DNA of 64,000 nt from assembly GCF_001718835.1 (NCBI RefSeq), contig NZ_CP013444.1:806001-870000 (forward strand), written 5' to 3'. A program made the translations under genes and the position numbers. Under the pieces are notes generated by a model. The model was not told the origin of the DNA. It saw only the letters and a list, made by a program, of their open reading frames with translations, and did no database searches. The DNA is from Burkholderia cepacia. GTDB taxonomy: Bacteria > Pseudomonadota > Gammaproteobacteria > Burkholderiales > Burkholderiaceae. Shown here in pieces: positions 34,775 through 42,830 of the stretch. Each line of letters begins with the position of its first letter. The first letter of the stretch is position 1.

Positions 34775-34945
34775 ATGTCCAAGCTCGTTCAGCAACTGAA
34801 GCAGTTCGTCCGTGACGAAGACGGCGTGACCGCCATCGAGTACGGCCTGATTGCCGCGTTGATCGCCGTCGTCATCATCGGCGCGGTGAAGATCGTCGGC
34901 CAGGATCTCAATGGCGTCTTTACGACGATCGGCAACGAACTGTGA
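34775..34945 (+). CDS. flp: Flp/Fap-type IVb pilin (first)
   Basis: A 56-residue pilin. The prepilin peptidase site is G/VTAIEY (DEDGVTAIEYGLIAALIAVVIIGA), with the Glu5 and Tyr6 required for Flp assembly and one hydrophobic helix. It ends QDLNGVFTTIGNEL. AAGGGAGAG precedes the ATG. It heads the Tad operon and is probably the major pilin of the adhesive fibre. A stem-loop overlaps its stop codon. Confidence 0.92.
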   Translation: MSKLVQQLKQFVRDEDGVTAIEYGLIAALIAVVIIGAVKIVGQDLNGVFTTIGNEL

Positions 34946-34983
34946 ACCCGCCGACGGGCGAGTTCACGGTTGATTCGCCCGTC
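34942..34983 (+). promoter_or_regulatory. Two mutually exclusive hairpins after flp
   Basis: Hairpin A pairs GTGAAC (34942-34947) plus CGCC (34949-34952) with GGCG (34957-34960) plus GTTCAC (34962-34967). Hairpin B pairs GACGGGCGA (34953-34961) with TCGCCCGTC (34975-34983). They share bases and cannot form together. Neither has a U-tract. They could set the pilin-to-machinery expression ratio by stabilising or pausing the transcript. Confidence 0.5.
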
Positions 34984-35034
34984 ATTCCCTCGATTCGATG
35001 AGTGATGTTTTTCGTATGCGATGAGGAGCATGTC

Positions 35035-35247
35035 ATGAAGCAGACAGTCCTTGTGCAGCACTCCAGCAGTTTGCGTCAGCTGCTGGCCGGTGTGCGCCGC
35101 TCGGGTTTCCTTCGGGACGACAGCGGCGTCACGGCGATCGAGTACGGCCTGATCGCCGCGTTGATCGCGGTGGTGATCATCGGCGCCGTGCAGCTCGTCG
35201 GCCAGGACCTGAACGGAGTGTTCACGACCATAGGGAACGAACTGTAG
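35035..35247 (+). CDS. Flp/Fap-type IVb pilin (second)
   Basis: A 70-residue pilin nearly identical to the first from the cleavage site onward (GVTAIEYGLIAALIAVVIIGAVQLVGQDLNGVFTTIGNEL). Its leader is longer (MKQTVLVQHSSSLRQLLAGVRRSGFLRDDS). The ATG at 35035 follows GAGGAGCATGTC; an in-frame ATG at 35002 has no ribosome site. The mature part differs from the first pilin in only two residues, so this is a recent duplication. Both could enter one fibre. Confidence 0.9.
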   Translation: MKQTVLVQHSSSLRQLLAGVRRSGFLRDDSGVTAIEYGLIAALIAVVIIGAVQLVGQDLNGVFTTIGNEL

Positions 35248-35273
35248 CGCACATGACATGGTGCACGGTCTGG

Positions 35274-35297
35274 CGTCCGGGCAGGCCAGCCCGGACG
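35274..35297 (+). promoter_or_regulatory. Strong intercistronic hairpin between second and third pilin
   Basis: CGTCCGGGC (35274-35282) pairs perfectly with GCCCGGACG (35289-35297) around a 6-base loop AGGCCA. No U-tract follows. Its place after a pilin gene mirrors the hairpins after flp, which suggests mRNA stabilisation of the pilin segments. Confidence 0.45.
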
Positions 35298-35358
35298 TGT
35301 ATCGGCAGACACGTCGCGCATGTGCAGCAGCACGAATACTGAAGAAACGGAGATCGCC

Positions 35359-35541
35359 ATGCGAACGGGAATCAAGGCGGTAGCGAGATGGATTGACGAC
35401 AGGGGCGGGGTCACGGCGATCGAATACGCGTTGCTGGCGTCGCTGATCGCGATGGCCATCGTCGCTGCCGTGGCGACGCTCGGCACGTCGCTCGACGGTC
35501 TTTACCAGGACGTCGCGGCCCGCATCACGGCCGCGACCTGA
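35359..35541 (+). CDS. Flp/Fap-type pilin, divergent (third)
   Basis: A 60-residue pilin with the cleavage motif GGVTAIEYALLASLIAMAIVAAVATLG. Its C-terminal half (TSLDGLYQDVAARITAAT) differs from the other two. Glu5 and Tyr6 are kept. It may be a minor or alternative subunit. ACGGAGATCGCC precedes the ATG; an upstream in-frame ATG at 35320 is poorer. Confidence 0.9.
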   Translation: MRTGIKAVARWIDDRGGVTAIEYALLASLIAMAIVAAVATLGTSLDGLYQDVAARITAAT

Positions 35542-35572
35542 ATCATCCCGCTCACGATCGAAGAGGCCAGTC

Positions 35573-36112
35573 ATGCTGCCTGCCATGCCGCCCCATCCGG
35601 TGCCGCTGTGCGTCACGACGCTCGTGATCGTCGCGGCGAGCACGGACCTGACGTGCCGTCGCATTCCGAACCGCCTGCTCGCGGTCGGGCTCGGCGGCGC
35701 ACTGGCCGCACAGTGCGTGCTGCTCGGGCCGTGGGCCGGTGTGCTCGCATGGCTCGCCGGCGCCGCGACCGGGCTCGCGCTGCTGCTGCCGCTGTACCTG
35801 ATGCACGGGATGGCGGCCGGCGACGTGAAGCTGATGGTGACGGTCGGCGCGTGGGTCGGCCCCGCGCTCACGGTCTGGATCGTGCTCGCGACCTTCGTCG
35901 CGGGCGGCGTCGGCGCGCTGGCGGTGGTGCTGTGGCGAGGCCGCGCGCGGCAGCTGTTCGCGAACATCCGCTACCTGCTCGCGCGCAGCGCGCTCAGGCA
36001 GCAGGGCCTCGCGGCCGACATGCCGGCGCAGGTCGCGTCGGTGGGGGCGTTGCCATACGGCGTCGCAATCGCCGCGGGCACGCTGGGGATGTTGTTCGCG
36101 GCCGCCGTGTAA
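35573..36112 (+). CDS. cpaA: Prepilin peptidase, A24 family (TadV/CpaA)
   Basis: A 179-residue membrane aspartyl protease that cleaves Flp and TadE/F leaders. The first catalytic Asp is in VIVAASTDLTCRRIPNRLL and the second in HGMAAGDVKLMVTVGAWVGP (the GD of the GxGD-like motif). Five or six helices are predicted. It lacks the N-methyltransferase domain of PilD, as is normal for Tad peptidases. A GAGGCCAGTC ribosome site precedes the ATG, 31 bp after the third pilin. Confidence 0.92.
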   Translation: MLPAMPPHPVPLCVTTLVIVAASTDLTCRRIPNRLLAVGLGGALAAQCVLLGPWAGVLAWLAGAATGLALLLPLYLMHGMAAGDVKLMVTVGAWVGPALTVWIVLATFVAGGVGALAVVLWRGRARQLFANIRYLLARSALRQQGLAADMPAQVASVGALPYGVAIAAGTLGMLFAAAV

Positions 36113-36152
36113 GCGGGCCGCCTGCGCAATCGATGCTGACAACGGAGCGATC

Positions 36153-37457
36153 ATGAACGCAGACCATAACGAGCCGAGACGCGACGCGCAGATCGCTCAT
36201 CTGCCCGATCCGGCGCCGTCGCGCGGGTCTCACACGAAATTCCAGCCGCGCCTGCCGCGCGCGCCGCGCACGCTCGCGGATACCGGGCTCAAGGACACGT
36301 TCGTCGCCGGTCTCGTGCTGAAGTCGACGCTGATGCTCGGCCGCCCGTCGTACGGCGACCTGGTCGAACGGCACTGCCTGCCGCTCGCGGTGCTCGACGA
36401 CGTCTTCGCGTTCCTGGTGCGCGAGCATCTCGTCGAGCTTACCCATCGAGGCGCGACCGATCTCGACGTGACGTTCCGCCTGACCGACGCGGGCCGCGTG
36501 CTGGCGCTCGAGGAACGGGCGCGCAGCGGCTACAGCGGGCCCGCGCCCGTGACGCTCGACGCGTATATCGAGATGGTCGACCTCCATTCGGTCCGCAGGC
36601 AGCGCATCGCGCGCGCCGACGTGATGGCCGCGTTCGAGGGCATCGTGTACGACATGGCGATCATCGAAGCCGCGGCCGCCGCGCTGAACGCGGGCCGGCC
36701 GCTGCTGATCTACGGCCCCGCCGGCAGCGGCAAGACCTTCCTCGCCGAGCGGCTCGGTTCGCTGATGCGCGGCTGCGTGCCGGTGCCGTACGCGGTCTGC
36801 GCGGCCGGCGAAGTGATCCAGATCCACGACCCGCTCGTGCACGTCGACGCGGCGCAGCAGCCGGACGGGCAGTCGGTTGACCGCCGCTGGCGCCTGTGCG
36901 AACGGCCGGTCGTGATGTCGGGCGGCGAACTGACGCTCGACGAGCTCGACCTGCGCCGCGACGAAGCCGCCGGCTTCTACCAGGCGCCGCCGCACATGAA
37001 GGCGAACATGGGCATGTACGTCGTCGACGATCTCGGCCGCCAGCGCGTCGAGCCGCGCGACCTGCTCAACCGCTGGCTGCGTCCGCTCGATCGCGGCGTC
37101 GATTACCTGACGCTCGAATCCGGCAACCGCTTCGTGATGCCGTTCGATGTCTGGCCGGTGTTCTCGAGCAACCTCGCGCCGGAGCAGTTCTGCGACGACG
37201 CGTTCCTGCGCCGGCTCGGCTCGAAGCTGCACGTCGGCGCGATGGCGATCGACGACTACCACACGGTGTTCGACGCGATGTGCCGCTCGCTCGGCCTCGT
37301 GCCGGCCAACGACGCGTTCGACTACCTCGCGCACAAGCTGCACCTGCCGACCGGCAAGGCGTTTCTCGCCTGTTTCCCGGCGGACCTGCTGCGTCTCGTG
37401 GCCGCCGGCGCGCTATCGCGGCGACCCGATGGAAGTCACGCCGGAGGGGCTGCATGA
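36153..37457 (+). CDS. AAA+ ATPase of the Tad locus, C-terminus apparently frameshifted
   Basis: As read, a 434-residue ATPase. A winged-helix-like N-terminal part (LKDTFVAGLVLKSTLMLGRPSYGDLVERH) is followed by Walker A YGPAGSGKTFLAERLG near 189, and ELTLDELDLRRDEAAGFYQAPPHMKANMGMYVVDDLGRQ as the Walker B region. The last 14 residues (LSRRPDGSHAGGAA) look out of frame. The +1 frame continues RYRGDPMEVTPEGLHEAWAGYFGSAP and stops at 37551. An extra base near 37410 (GGC-G-CGC) would explain this, and the restored protein would have about 465 residues. Whether this is a sequencing error or a real mutation cannot be told. The role in pilus assembly is unknown. Confidence 0.75.
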   Translation: MNADHNEPRRDAQIAHLPDPAPSRGSHTKFQPRLPRAPRTLADTGLKDTFVAGLVLKSTLMLGRPSYGDLVERHCLPLAVLDDVFAFLVREHLVELTHRGATDLDVTFRLTDAGRVLALEERARSGYSGPAPVTLDAYIEMVDLHSVRRQRIARADVMAAFEGIVYDMAIIEAAAAALNAGRPLLIYGPAGSGKTFLAERLGSLMRGCVPVPYAVCAAGEVIQIHDPLVHVDAAQQPDGQSVDRRWRLCERPVVMSGGELTLDELDLRRDEAAGFYQAPPHMKANMGMYVVDDLGRQRVEPRDLLNRWLRPLDRGVDYLTLESGNRFVMPFDVWPVFSSNLAPEQFCDDAFLRRLGSKLHVGAMAIDDYHTVFDAMCRSLGLVPANDAFDYLAHKLHLPTGKAFLACFPADLLRLVAAGALSRRPDGSHAGGAA

Positions 37458-37586
37458 GGCTTGGGCCGGCTACTTCGGCTCCGCGCCCGAGCGCGACAGC
37501 CCGCATCCGCCGGCGGGCGAGCGGATGGGCCGCACGCTGATTTCCGGTTGAGCCGTTTCTTTCACGATTCGTCGAGGAGCATTGCC

Positions 37587-38426
37587 ATGAAAAACACTCG
37601 CGCAATCACGATGCTGATCATCGCCATGGTGGCCGGCCTTGCCGCTGTCGCGTTCGCATCGCGGTGGCTCGTTCAAACGTCCACCAGCGCCGTCACGCAA
37701 GTTGCCGTCGCGGCCACCGACCTGAACCTGGGCGAACCGCTCGGGCCGAACCAGATCCACATGGTCAGCTGGCCGTCGGGCAGCGTGCCCACCGGCGCGT
37801 TCACCGATACGAAGGCGCTCGAAGGGCGCGTCGTGCGCACCAGCCTCGCACGCGGCGAGCCGGTGATCGAGACGAAGCTCGCGCCGGTCGGCACCAAGGG
37901 CGGGCTGTCCGCGGTGATCGCCGACGGCAGCCGCGCGATCACGGTGCGCGTGAACGACGTGGTCGGCGTCGCGGGCTTCGCGCTGCCGGGCAACTACGTC
38001 GACGTGATCGTCAACACGCAGGAACAGCAGGGCAAGACCGACGGGCAGAGCATCTCGAAGATCGTGCTCGAGCACATCCTCGTGCTCGCCGTCGCGCAGC
38101 AGGTGAGCCGCGACGACACGGCGCCGAAGGTCGTCAACGCGGTGACGCTGGAAGTCACGCCCGACCAGGCCGAACGGCTCGACCTCGCGCGCAGCGTCGG
38201 CACGCTGTCGCTCGTGCTGCGCAACCAGGTCGACCAGAAGACGCTGAACACCGACGGGGCGACCAAGCTGACGCTGCTCGGCAGGCCCGTGGCGCCGTCG
38301 GCTCCGCCGGCGCCCGCCCGTGCGAAGCCGGTGCGCGTGCACGTCGCATCGCACGCGGCGCCGGAAGCGCGGCGCGACTGCGTCGGCGTGCTGACGGGCG
38401 TGGCCGGCAGCGTCGAATGCTTCTGA
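37587..38426 (+). CDS. cpaB: Flp pilus assembly protein CpaB/RcpC
   Basis: A 279-residue protein with an N-terminal signal or anchor (ITMLIIAMVAGLAAVAFASRWL). A SAF domain follows (VAVAATDLNLGEPLGPNQIHMVSWPSGSVPTGAF...ALEGRVVRTSLARGEPV), then the RcpC/CpaB domain (SRAITVRVNDVVGVAGFALPGNYVDVIV). It works in the periplasm and is thought to bind peptidoglycan or regulate the secretin gate. The C-terminal tail is Ala/Pro-rich and ends in a two-cysteine segment (RRDCVGVLTGVAGSVECF). CGAGGAGC precedes the ATG. Confidence 0.92.
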   Translation: MKNTRAITMLIIAMVAGLAAVAFASRWLVQTSTSAVTQVAVAATDLNLGEPLGPNQIHMVSWPSGSVPTGAFTDTKALEGRVVRTSLARGEPVIETKLAPVGTKGGLSAVIADGSRAITVRVNDVVGVAGFALPGNYVDVIVNTQEQQGKTDGQSISKIVLEHILVLAVAQQVSRDDTAPKVVNAVTLEVTPDQAERLDLARSVGTLSLVLRNQVDQKTLNTDGATKLTLLGRPVAPSAPPAPARAKPVRVHVASHAAPEARRDCVGVLTGVAGSVECF

Positions 38427-38545
38427 GCACGTCAACAACAGGCATGGCGTCAACAACACGGACAGCAACCAGGCCGCTCGCCGCAAGCGGCGGCCTTTGA
38501 CAGTCAAGCCCGGCGCTTCGCCGGGAATTCGGGGGATCAGACGAA

Positions 38546-40663
38546 ATGAAGATCAAACCGCAAAGTTCTGGAGCCGGACCGGCGCGCCATCGCGCCCTGC
38601 ACGGCGCGATGGTGGCGGCAATTCTCTGCGCCGGCTGGTTCAACGTCTACAGCGCGGTCGCGCAGGTCGGCGCCGAGGCGGGGGCGCTGCTCAAGGGCGG
38701 CCCGGCGAGCGCGCCGGCCGCGGTCGGCAAGGGGCCGATGCAGATGACGATCAGCATGGCGCCGGCGCCTGCAGCAGGGGCAGCGGCAGCCGCCGCCGCG
38801 AACGGGCCGCTGCGCGGGCCGAATTGCGTCGGCGCCGTGCGCGAATCCACCAGCGTCAGCGTGCCGCTCGGCAAGTCGCTGCTGGTGCCGATGCCGGAGC
38901 CGGTCCGCAATCGGACGATCGGCAATCCGGCGGTCGCGCAGGCCACGATGGTGTCGCCGCAGACGCTGTACATCCTCGGGCTCGCGGTCGGCACGACCAA
39001 CATGATCGTGCAGGGCAAGAGCGGCGCATGCCGCGTGATCGACGTCGCGGTCGGCGCGGACGCCGGCGGCCTGCAGGCGTCGCTGCTGCAACTGATGCCG
39101 AACGAGCGCGACATCCGCGTGACGACCGCGGCCGGCACGATCGTGCTGTCGGGCACCGTGTCGAGCTCGCAGGCCGCGCAGCAGGCGGCCGCGATCGCGA
39201 AGGCGTATGCGAACGCGGGCGGCGGCGGCGCCAACGGCGACAGCAAGAGCGGCGGCGGCGTGCTGAACATGCTGGCCGTCACGTCGCCGCAGCAGGTGAT
39301 GCTCGAGGTGAAGGTGGCCGAGGTGTCGAAGACGCTGATCAACCAGATGGGCAGCGCGCTCAACATCCAGGGCGGATTCGGTTCGTGGAGCGGCGCGCTG
39401 GTCAGCAACCTGCTCGCGGGGGTGGCGAGCGGCATCGTCGCGAACAAGGCGAACAACAAGCCGTTCAACCTCGCGGCCGACGCGCAGAACACCGACAACC
39501 TGGTCAAGATCCTCGCGGAGCCGAACCTGGTGACGATCAGCGGCCAGGAGGCGACGTTCCTCGCCGGCGGCAAGATCTTCATCCCGATCCCGCAGAGCAA
39601 TAGCGGCAACGGCACGTCGTCGATCACGCTGCAGGAAGAGGAATTCGGCGTCGCGCTGAAGTTTACGCCGACCGTGCTCGCGAACGGCCGGATCAGCCTG
39701 AAGGTGGCGCCGGAAGTGTCGGAGCTGTCGCAGACGGGTGTCACGCTGAGCGCGACCAACATCGGCGGCACGTCGATCCTGCCGCTGATCACGACGCGGC
39801 GCGCATCGACGACGGTGCAGATGAGCGACGGCGAATCGTTCGCGATCGGCGGGCTGATCAAGGACAACGTGACGGGCGCGCTGAAGGCACTCCCGGGCGT
39901 GGGCGAAGTGCCGGTGCTCGGCGCGCTGTTCCGCAGCACGTCGTTCCAGCAGGATCGCACGGAGCTGATCTTCCTGATCACGCCGCACCTGGTGAAGCCG
40001 CTGCAGACCGCCGACGTACCGCTGCCGACCGACAGCTTCACCCGGACGAACGAAGTCGACGTGTACGCGACGGGCGACATGGAAGGCCGCGGCGGGCTGC
40101 GCAAGCACGGCAGGGCGCCGGCGAGCGAGGCCGCGCCGGCGCAACCGCAGTCGCAGGCTCCTGCGCCGGTGCCGGCTCCGGCGCCCGCGCCGCAGTCGGA
40201 CGAGCCCGCCGCCTCCGCCGCGCTGCCGGCGCCGCGCGCGCCGCACGCCGATCCGGCCGCGCAGCCGGCCGTGACGGCGCTGCCGGTGACGACGCAGGAC
40301 GTGCCGGCCAAGCCGATCGCGTCGTCGTCGCCGGTGAAGGCTGTGCTGGCCAAGCAGTTCGCGGCAGCACCGTCGCCGGTGAAGGTCGAGCCGGCCAAGC
40401 CGGTCGCGGCAGCGCAGGCGCCGGTGAAGGTCGAGCCGGCCAAGCCGGTCGCGGCAACGCCGGCCCCGGTGAAGGCCGAACCGGCACCGGCCGCCGCCGC
40501 GGCACCGTCCACCGCCGACGCGACGGCGGCCCGCGTCGCCCGCATCGAGGCGGCCGCGGCCCGCATCGCCGCGGCGACCCAGGCGAACCCGCCGAGCCCG
40601 GCCAATCGCCACCCGCAACAGGTTGCCGGCGCGAACGCCGCGCCGTCGTCCACCGATCGTTGA
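38546..40663 (+). CDS. cpaC: Secretin RcpA/CpaC of the Tad system with repeat-bearing C-terminal tail
   Basis: A 705-residue outer-membrane secretin. A signal region (MVAAILCAGWFNVYSAVAQ) leads to the pilus N-domain (ESTSVSVPLGKSLLVPMPEPVRNRTIGNPAVAQATMVSPQ), a BON-like stretch, and the secretin core (VMLEVKVAEVSKTLINQMGS, RASTTVQMSDGESFAIGGLIKDNVTG, FQQDRTELIFLITPHLVKPL) ending near residue 490. An Ala/Pro/Lys-rich tail of about 190 residues follows. It contains four 15-residue repeats, an unusual addition for this family. Such a tail could span peptidoglycan or dock other Tad proteins; this is speculative. Confidence 0.92.
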   Translation: MKIKPQSSGAGPARHRALHGAMVAAILCAGWFNVYSAVAQVGAEAGALLKGGPASAPAAVGKGPMQMTISMAPAPAAGAAAAAAANGPLRGPNCVGAVRESTSVSVPLGKSLLVPMPEPVRNRTIGNPAVAQATMVSPQTLYILGLAVGTTNMIVQGKSGACRVIDVAVGADAGGLQASLLQLMPNERDIRVTTAAGTIVLSGTVSSSQAAQQAAAIAKAYANAGGGGANGDSKSGGGVLNMLAVTSPQQVMLEVKVAEVSKTLINQMGSALNIQGGFGSWSGALVSNLLAGVASGIVANKANNKPFNLAADAQNTDNLVKILAEPNLVTISGQEATFLAGGKIFIPIPQSNSGNGTSSITLQEEEFGVALKFTPTVLANGRISLKVAPEVSELSQTGVTLSATNIGGTSILPLITTRRASTTVQMSDGESFAIGGLIKDNVTGALKALPGVGEVPVLGALFRSTSFQQDRTELIFLITPHLVKPLQTADVPLPTDSFTRTNEVDVYATGDMEGRGGLRKHGRAPASEAAPAQPQSQAPAPVPAPAPAPQSDEPAASAALPAPRAPHADPAAQPAVTALPVTTQDVPAKPIASSSPVKAVLAKQFAAAPSPVKVEPAKPVAAAQAPVKVEPAKPVAATPAPVKAEPAPAAAAAPSTADATAARVARIEAAAARIAAATQANPPSPANRHPQQVAGANAAPSSTDR
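40331..40510 (+). repeat. 45-bp tandem repeat, 4 copies, inside the secretin gene
   Basis: Copies start at 40331, 40376, 40421 and 40466. Each encodes 15 residues of the form PVKxEPAKPVAAAxA; copies 2 and 3 are nearly identical and copies 1 and 4 are degenerate. The unit keeps the frame, so copy number can change without breaking the gene. Confidence 0.85.
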
Positions 40664-40683
40664 TGCCATCCAAGGGGACACTC

Positions 40684-40977
40684 ATGAAATCCGCCTACCT
40701 CGTATTCGTGCGCCGTGCGGCGCTCGCCGCACCGCTTGCCTTCGCGCTTGCCGGCTGCATGTCGTCGACCCCGGTGTGGGACACCCGCTTCGGCGAATCG
40801 GTCCGCGCCGTGACGCAGGCCCAGATCATCGATCCGCATGCCGCGGAGCACGCGCCGAAGCCGGCCGTGTCGGGCAGCGCCGCGGCGTCGGCGCTCGACA
40901 ACTACGACAAGTCGTTCCAGACGATCGAGCCGAAATCGAACACGTTCGTGATCGGCATCGGCAAGGCCACCCAGTAA
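40684..40977 (+). CDS. Small Tad-locus lipoprotein
   Basis: A 97-residue putative lipoprotein with signal MKSAYLVFVRRAALAAPLAFALAGC and lipobox LAGC. The mature part has a motif seen in small Tad-locus lipoproteins (DTRFGESVRAVTQAQIIDPHA) and ends FVIGIGKATQ. It probably helps place or stabilise the secretin in the outer membrane, a pilotin-like role inferred from location. AAGGGGACACTC precedes the ATG; an in-frame ATG at 40660 would give a worse signal peptide. Confidence 0.75.
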   Translation: MKSAYLVFVRRAALAAPLAFALAGCMSSTPVWDTRFGESVRAVTQAQIIDPHAAEHAPKPAVSGSAAASALDNYDKSFQTIEPKSNTFVIGIGKATQ

Positions 40978-41001
40978 CGACAGTCAACCAGGGAGAGTGC
41001 C

Positions 41002-42285
41002 ATGTCCCGCGTCGCTCAACATGCTCGAATCGCCGGTCGCGGCAAGCGCCGCCAGCGCGGTGCCGTCGCGATCATCGTCGGTCTTGCACTGGCGGTGATG
41101 ATCGGGTTCGTCGGCCTGGCGCTGGATCTCGGCAAGCTGTACGTCACGCGCAGCGAACTGCAGAACAGCGCCGATGCATGCGCGCTGTCGGCTGCGCGTG
41201 ACCTGACGAGCGCGATCAACCTGTCGATCGCGGAAGCGGACGGCATTACGGCCGGTCATCTGAATTACGCGTTTTTCCAGGGCGCGCCGGTGCAGCTCAA
41301 CACCGATTCCAACGTGACCTTCAGCGATTCGCTGACCAATTCGTTCCTGCCGAAGGGTTCGGTCGGGTCGCCGTCGAGCATCAAGTACGTGCAGTGCACC
41401 GCGACGCTGAGCAACATCGCGCACTGGTTCATGCAAGTGCTGAACACCATGCCGGGAGTGAACATCGCGAACGCGTCGGTGTCGGCGATGGCCGTCGCGA
41501 CGGTGGGCCCCGCGCAGACCAACTGCGCGATTCCCGTGTTCATCTGCAAGAAGGCGGGCGGCTACGCGCCCGGCAACTGGATCACCGCGCTGGGCGGCGC
41601 GACGTCGTGGTCGGGCGGGAATTTCGGCTGGGCGGCGCTCGACGGATCGAACAGCAATTCGTCGATCACCAACGAACTCACGGGCAACTACTGCGACCTG
41701 CCGTCGGGCACCGCGCAGATCGGCTCGCCCGGGAACATGTCCGCGAGCGCGGACGCGTGGAATACGCGTTTCGGCATCTACGGGCACGGCTTCAAGGCCC
41801 CGACGGCCGGGTCGAGCGGCAATACGCCGGACTTCACCGGCTATACGTACAACGCGGCGACGGGCTTCTCGCAGACGTCGAACCCCGACGCCGCACCCGA
41901 CGCCTATGCGCATTTCTTGAATGACCGGTCGCAGAACCAGGTCTATCAGGGCGATTCGACCACCGGCATCAGCACCGCCGGAACGGCCCTGACCAAGAGC
42001 GGCTACCAGAGCTATGGCGCCGACCGCCGCATCGTGATCGCCCCCGAAGTCGATTGCTCGTCGTTGGGCACGGGCGGTGCTCACAAGACAGCCGTGCTGC
42101 AGTGGGACTGCGTGCTGATGCTGGATCCCGTGCAGTCGAACAGTTCCGGCGGTTCCGGCAGCATCACCGCGCACCTCGAATACCTCGGCTCGTCGAGCTC
42201 GGCGGCGAACAACCCATGTGCGTCGGAAGGCGTGCCGGGCGATTCCACGTCGGCCGGCCCGAAAGTGCCGATGCTCATCCAGTAA
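41002..42285 (+). CDS. tadG: TadG-like pseudopilin/Tad domain protein
   Basis: A 427-residue protein. The N-terminal Tad domain (RGKRRQRGAVAIIVGLALAVMIGFVGLALDLGKLYVTRSELQNSADACALSAAR) is a single membrane anchor with the typical QNAADA-like motif. The remainder is Gly/Ser/Asn-rich and secreted in character (CKKAGGYAPGNWITALGGATSWSGGNFGWAALDG), resembling the putative Flp pilus-assembly TadE/G C-terminal part. It contains several Cys residues that could form disulfides. It may sit at the pilus base or tip. CAGGGAGAG precedes the ATG. Confidence 0.85.
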   Translation: MSRVAQHARIAGRGKRRQRGAVAIIVGLALAVMIGFVGLALDLGKLYVTRSELQNSADACALSAARDLTSAINLSIAEADGITAGHLNYAFFQGAPVQLNTDSNVTFSDSLTNSFLPKGSVGSPSSIKYVQCTATLSNIAHWFMQVLNTMPGVNIANASVSAMAVATVGPAQTNCAIPVFICKKAGGYAPGNWITALGGATSWSGGNFGWAALDGSNSNSSITNELTGNYCDLPSGTAQIGSPGNMSASADAWNTRFGIYGHGFKAPTAGSSGNTPDFTGYTYNAATGFSQTSNPDAAPDAYAHFLNDRSQNQVYQGDSTTGISTAGTALTKSGYQSYGADRRIVIAPEVDCSSLGTGGAHKTAVLQWDCVLMLDPVQSNSSGGSGSITAHLEYLGSSSSAANNPCASEGVPGDSTSAGPKVPMLIQ

Positions 42286-42296
42286 CGGAGACGATC

Positions 42297-42830
42297 ATGA
42301 AACGGTCCCCGCTTCGCCGTTCCCGCATGCGCGGTGTTGCTGCTGTCGAGTTCGCGTTCGTGCTGATCCCGCTCGTGCTGCTCGTCACCGGCGTGGCCGA
42401 GTTCGGCCGCGCGATCTACCAGTACGAGTCGCTGACCAAGTCGACGCGCAATGCCGCACGCTACCTGTCGACATTCCAGCCGAGCGACCCCGCCTATCCG
42501 ATCGCGTCGGCGCAGTGTCTCGTCGTCTACGGCAGCACGACGTGCGGCTCGTCGGGCACCGAGCTCGCGCCCGGCCTGACGACTTCGATGGTGATCGTCT
42601 GCGACTCCGCGCACACGACGGGGTGCAGCGACACGTCCGATCCGTCGCAGTTCGCGAACCTGCCGACCTACGACTCGAACAACGGCGCATCGACCGGCAC
42701 GCCGTCGGGCAGCATCAACGTCGTCGAAGTGAAGATCGCGGGCTACAAGTACCAGCCGATTCCCGCGTTCTACGGGTTGCAGGCCTTCACCTTCGGCAAC
42801 ATCGTCACCGTGATGAGGCAAGTGTCATGA
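42297..42830 (+). CDS. tadE: TadE-family pseudopilin
   Basis: A 177-residue TadE-like protein with prepilin-type N-terminus RMRGVAAVEFAFVLIPLVLLVTGVAEFGRAIYQYESLTKSTRNAARYLS. The G/VAAVEF motif matches the CpaA cleavage rule (Glu at +5). The C-terminal part is rich in Ser, Thr and Cys. TadE and TadF are processed minor pilins needed for Flp secretion. A CGGAGACGATC ribosome site precedes the ATG, 11 bp after tadG. The stop overlaps the next start as ATGA. Confidence 0.9.
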   Translation: MKRSPLRRSRMRGVAAVEFAFVLIPLVLLVTGVAEFGRAIYQYESLTKSTRNAARYLSTFQPSDPAYPIASAQCLVVYGSTTCGSSGTELAPGLTTSMVIVCDSAHTTGCSDTSDPSQFANLPTYDSNNGASTGTPSGSINVVEVKIAGYKYQPIPAFYGLQAFTFGNIVTVMRQVS

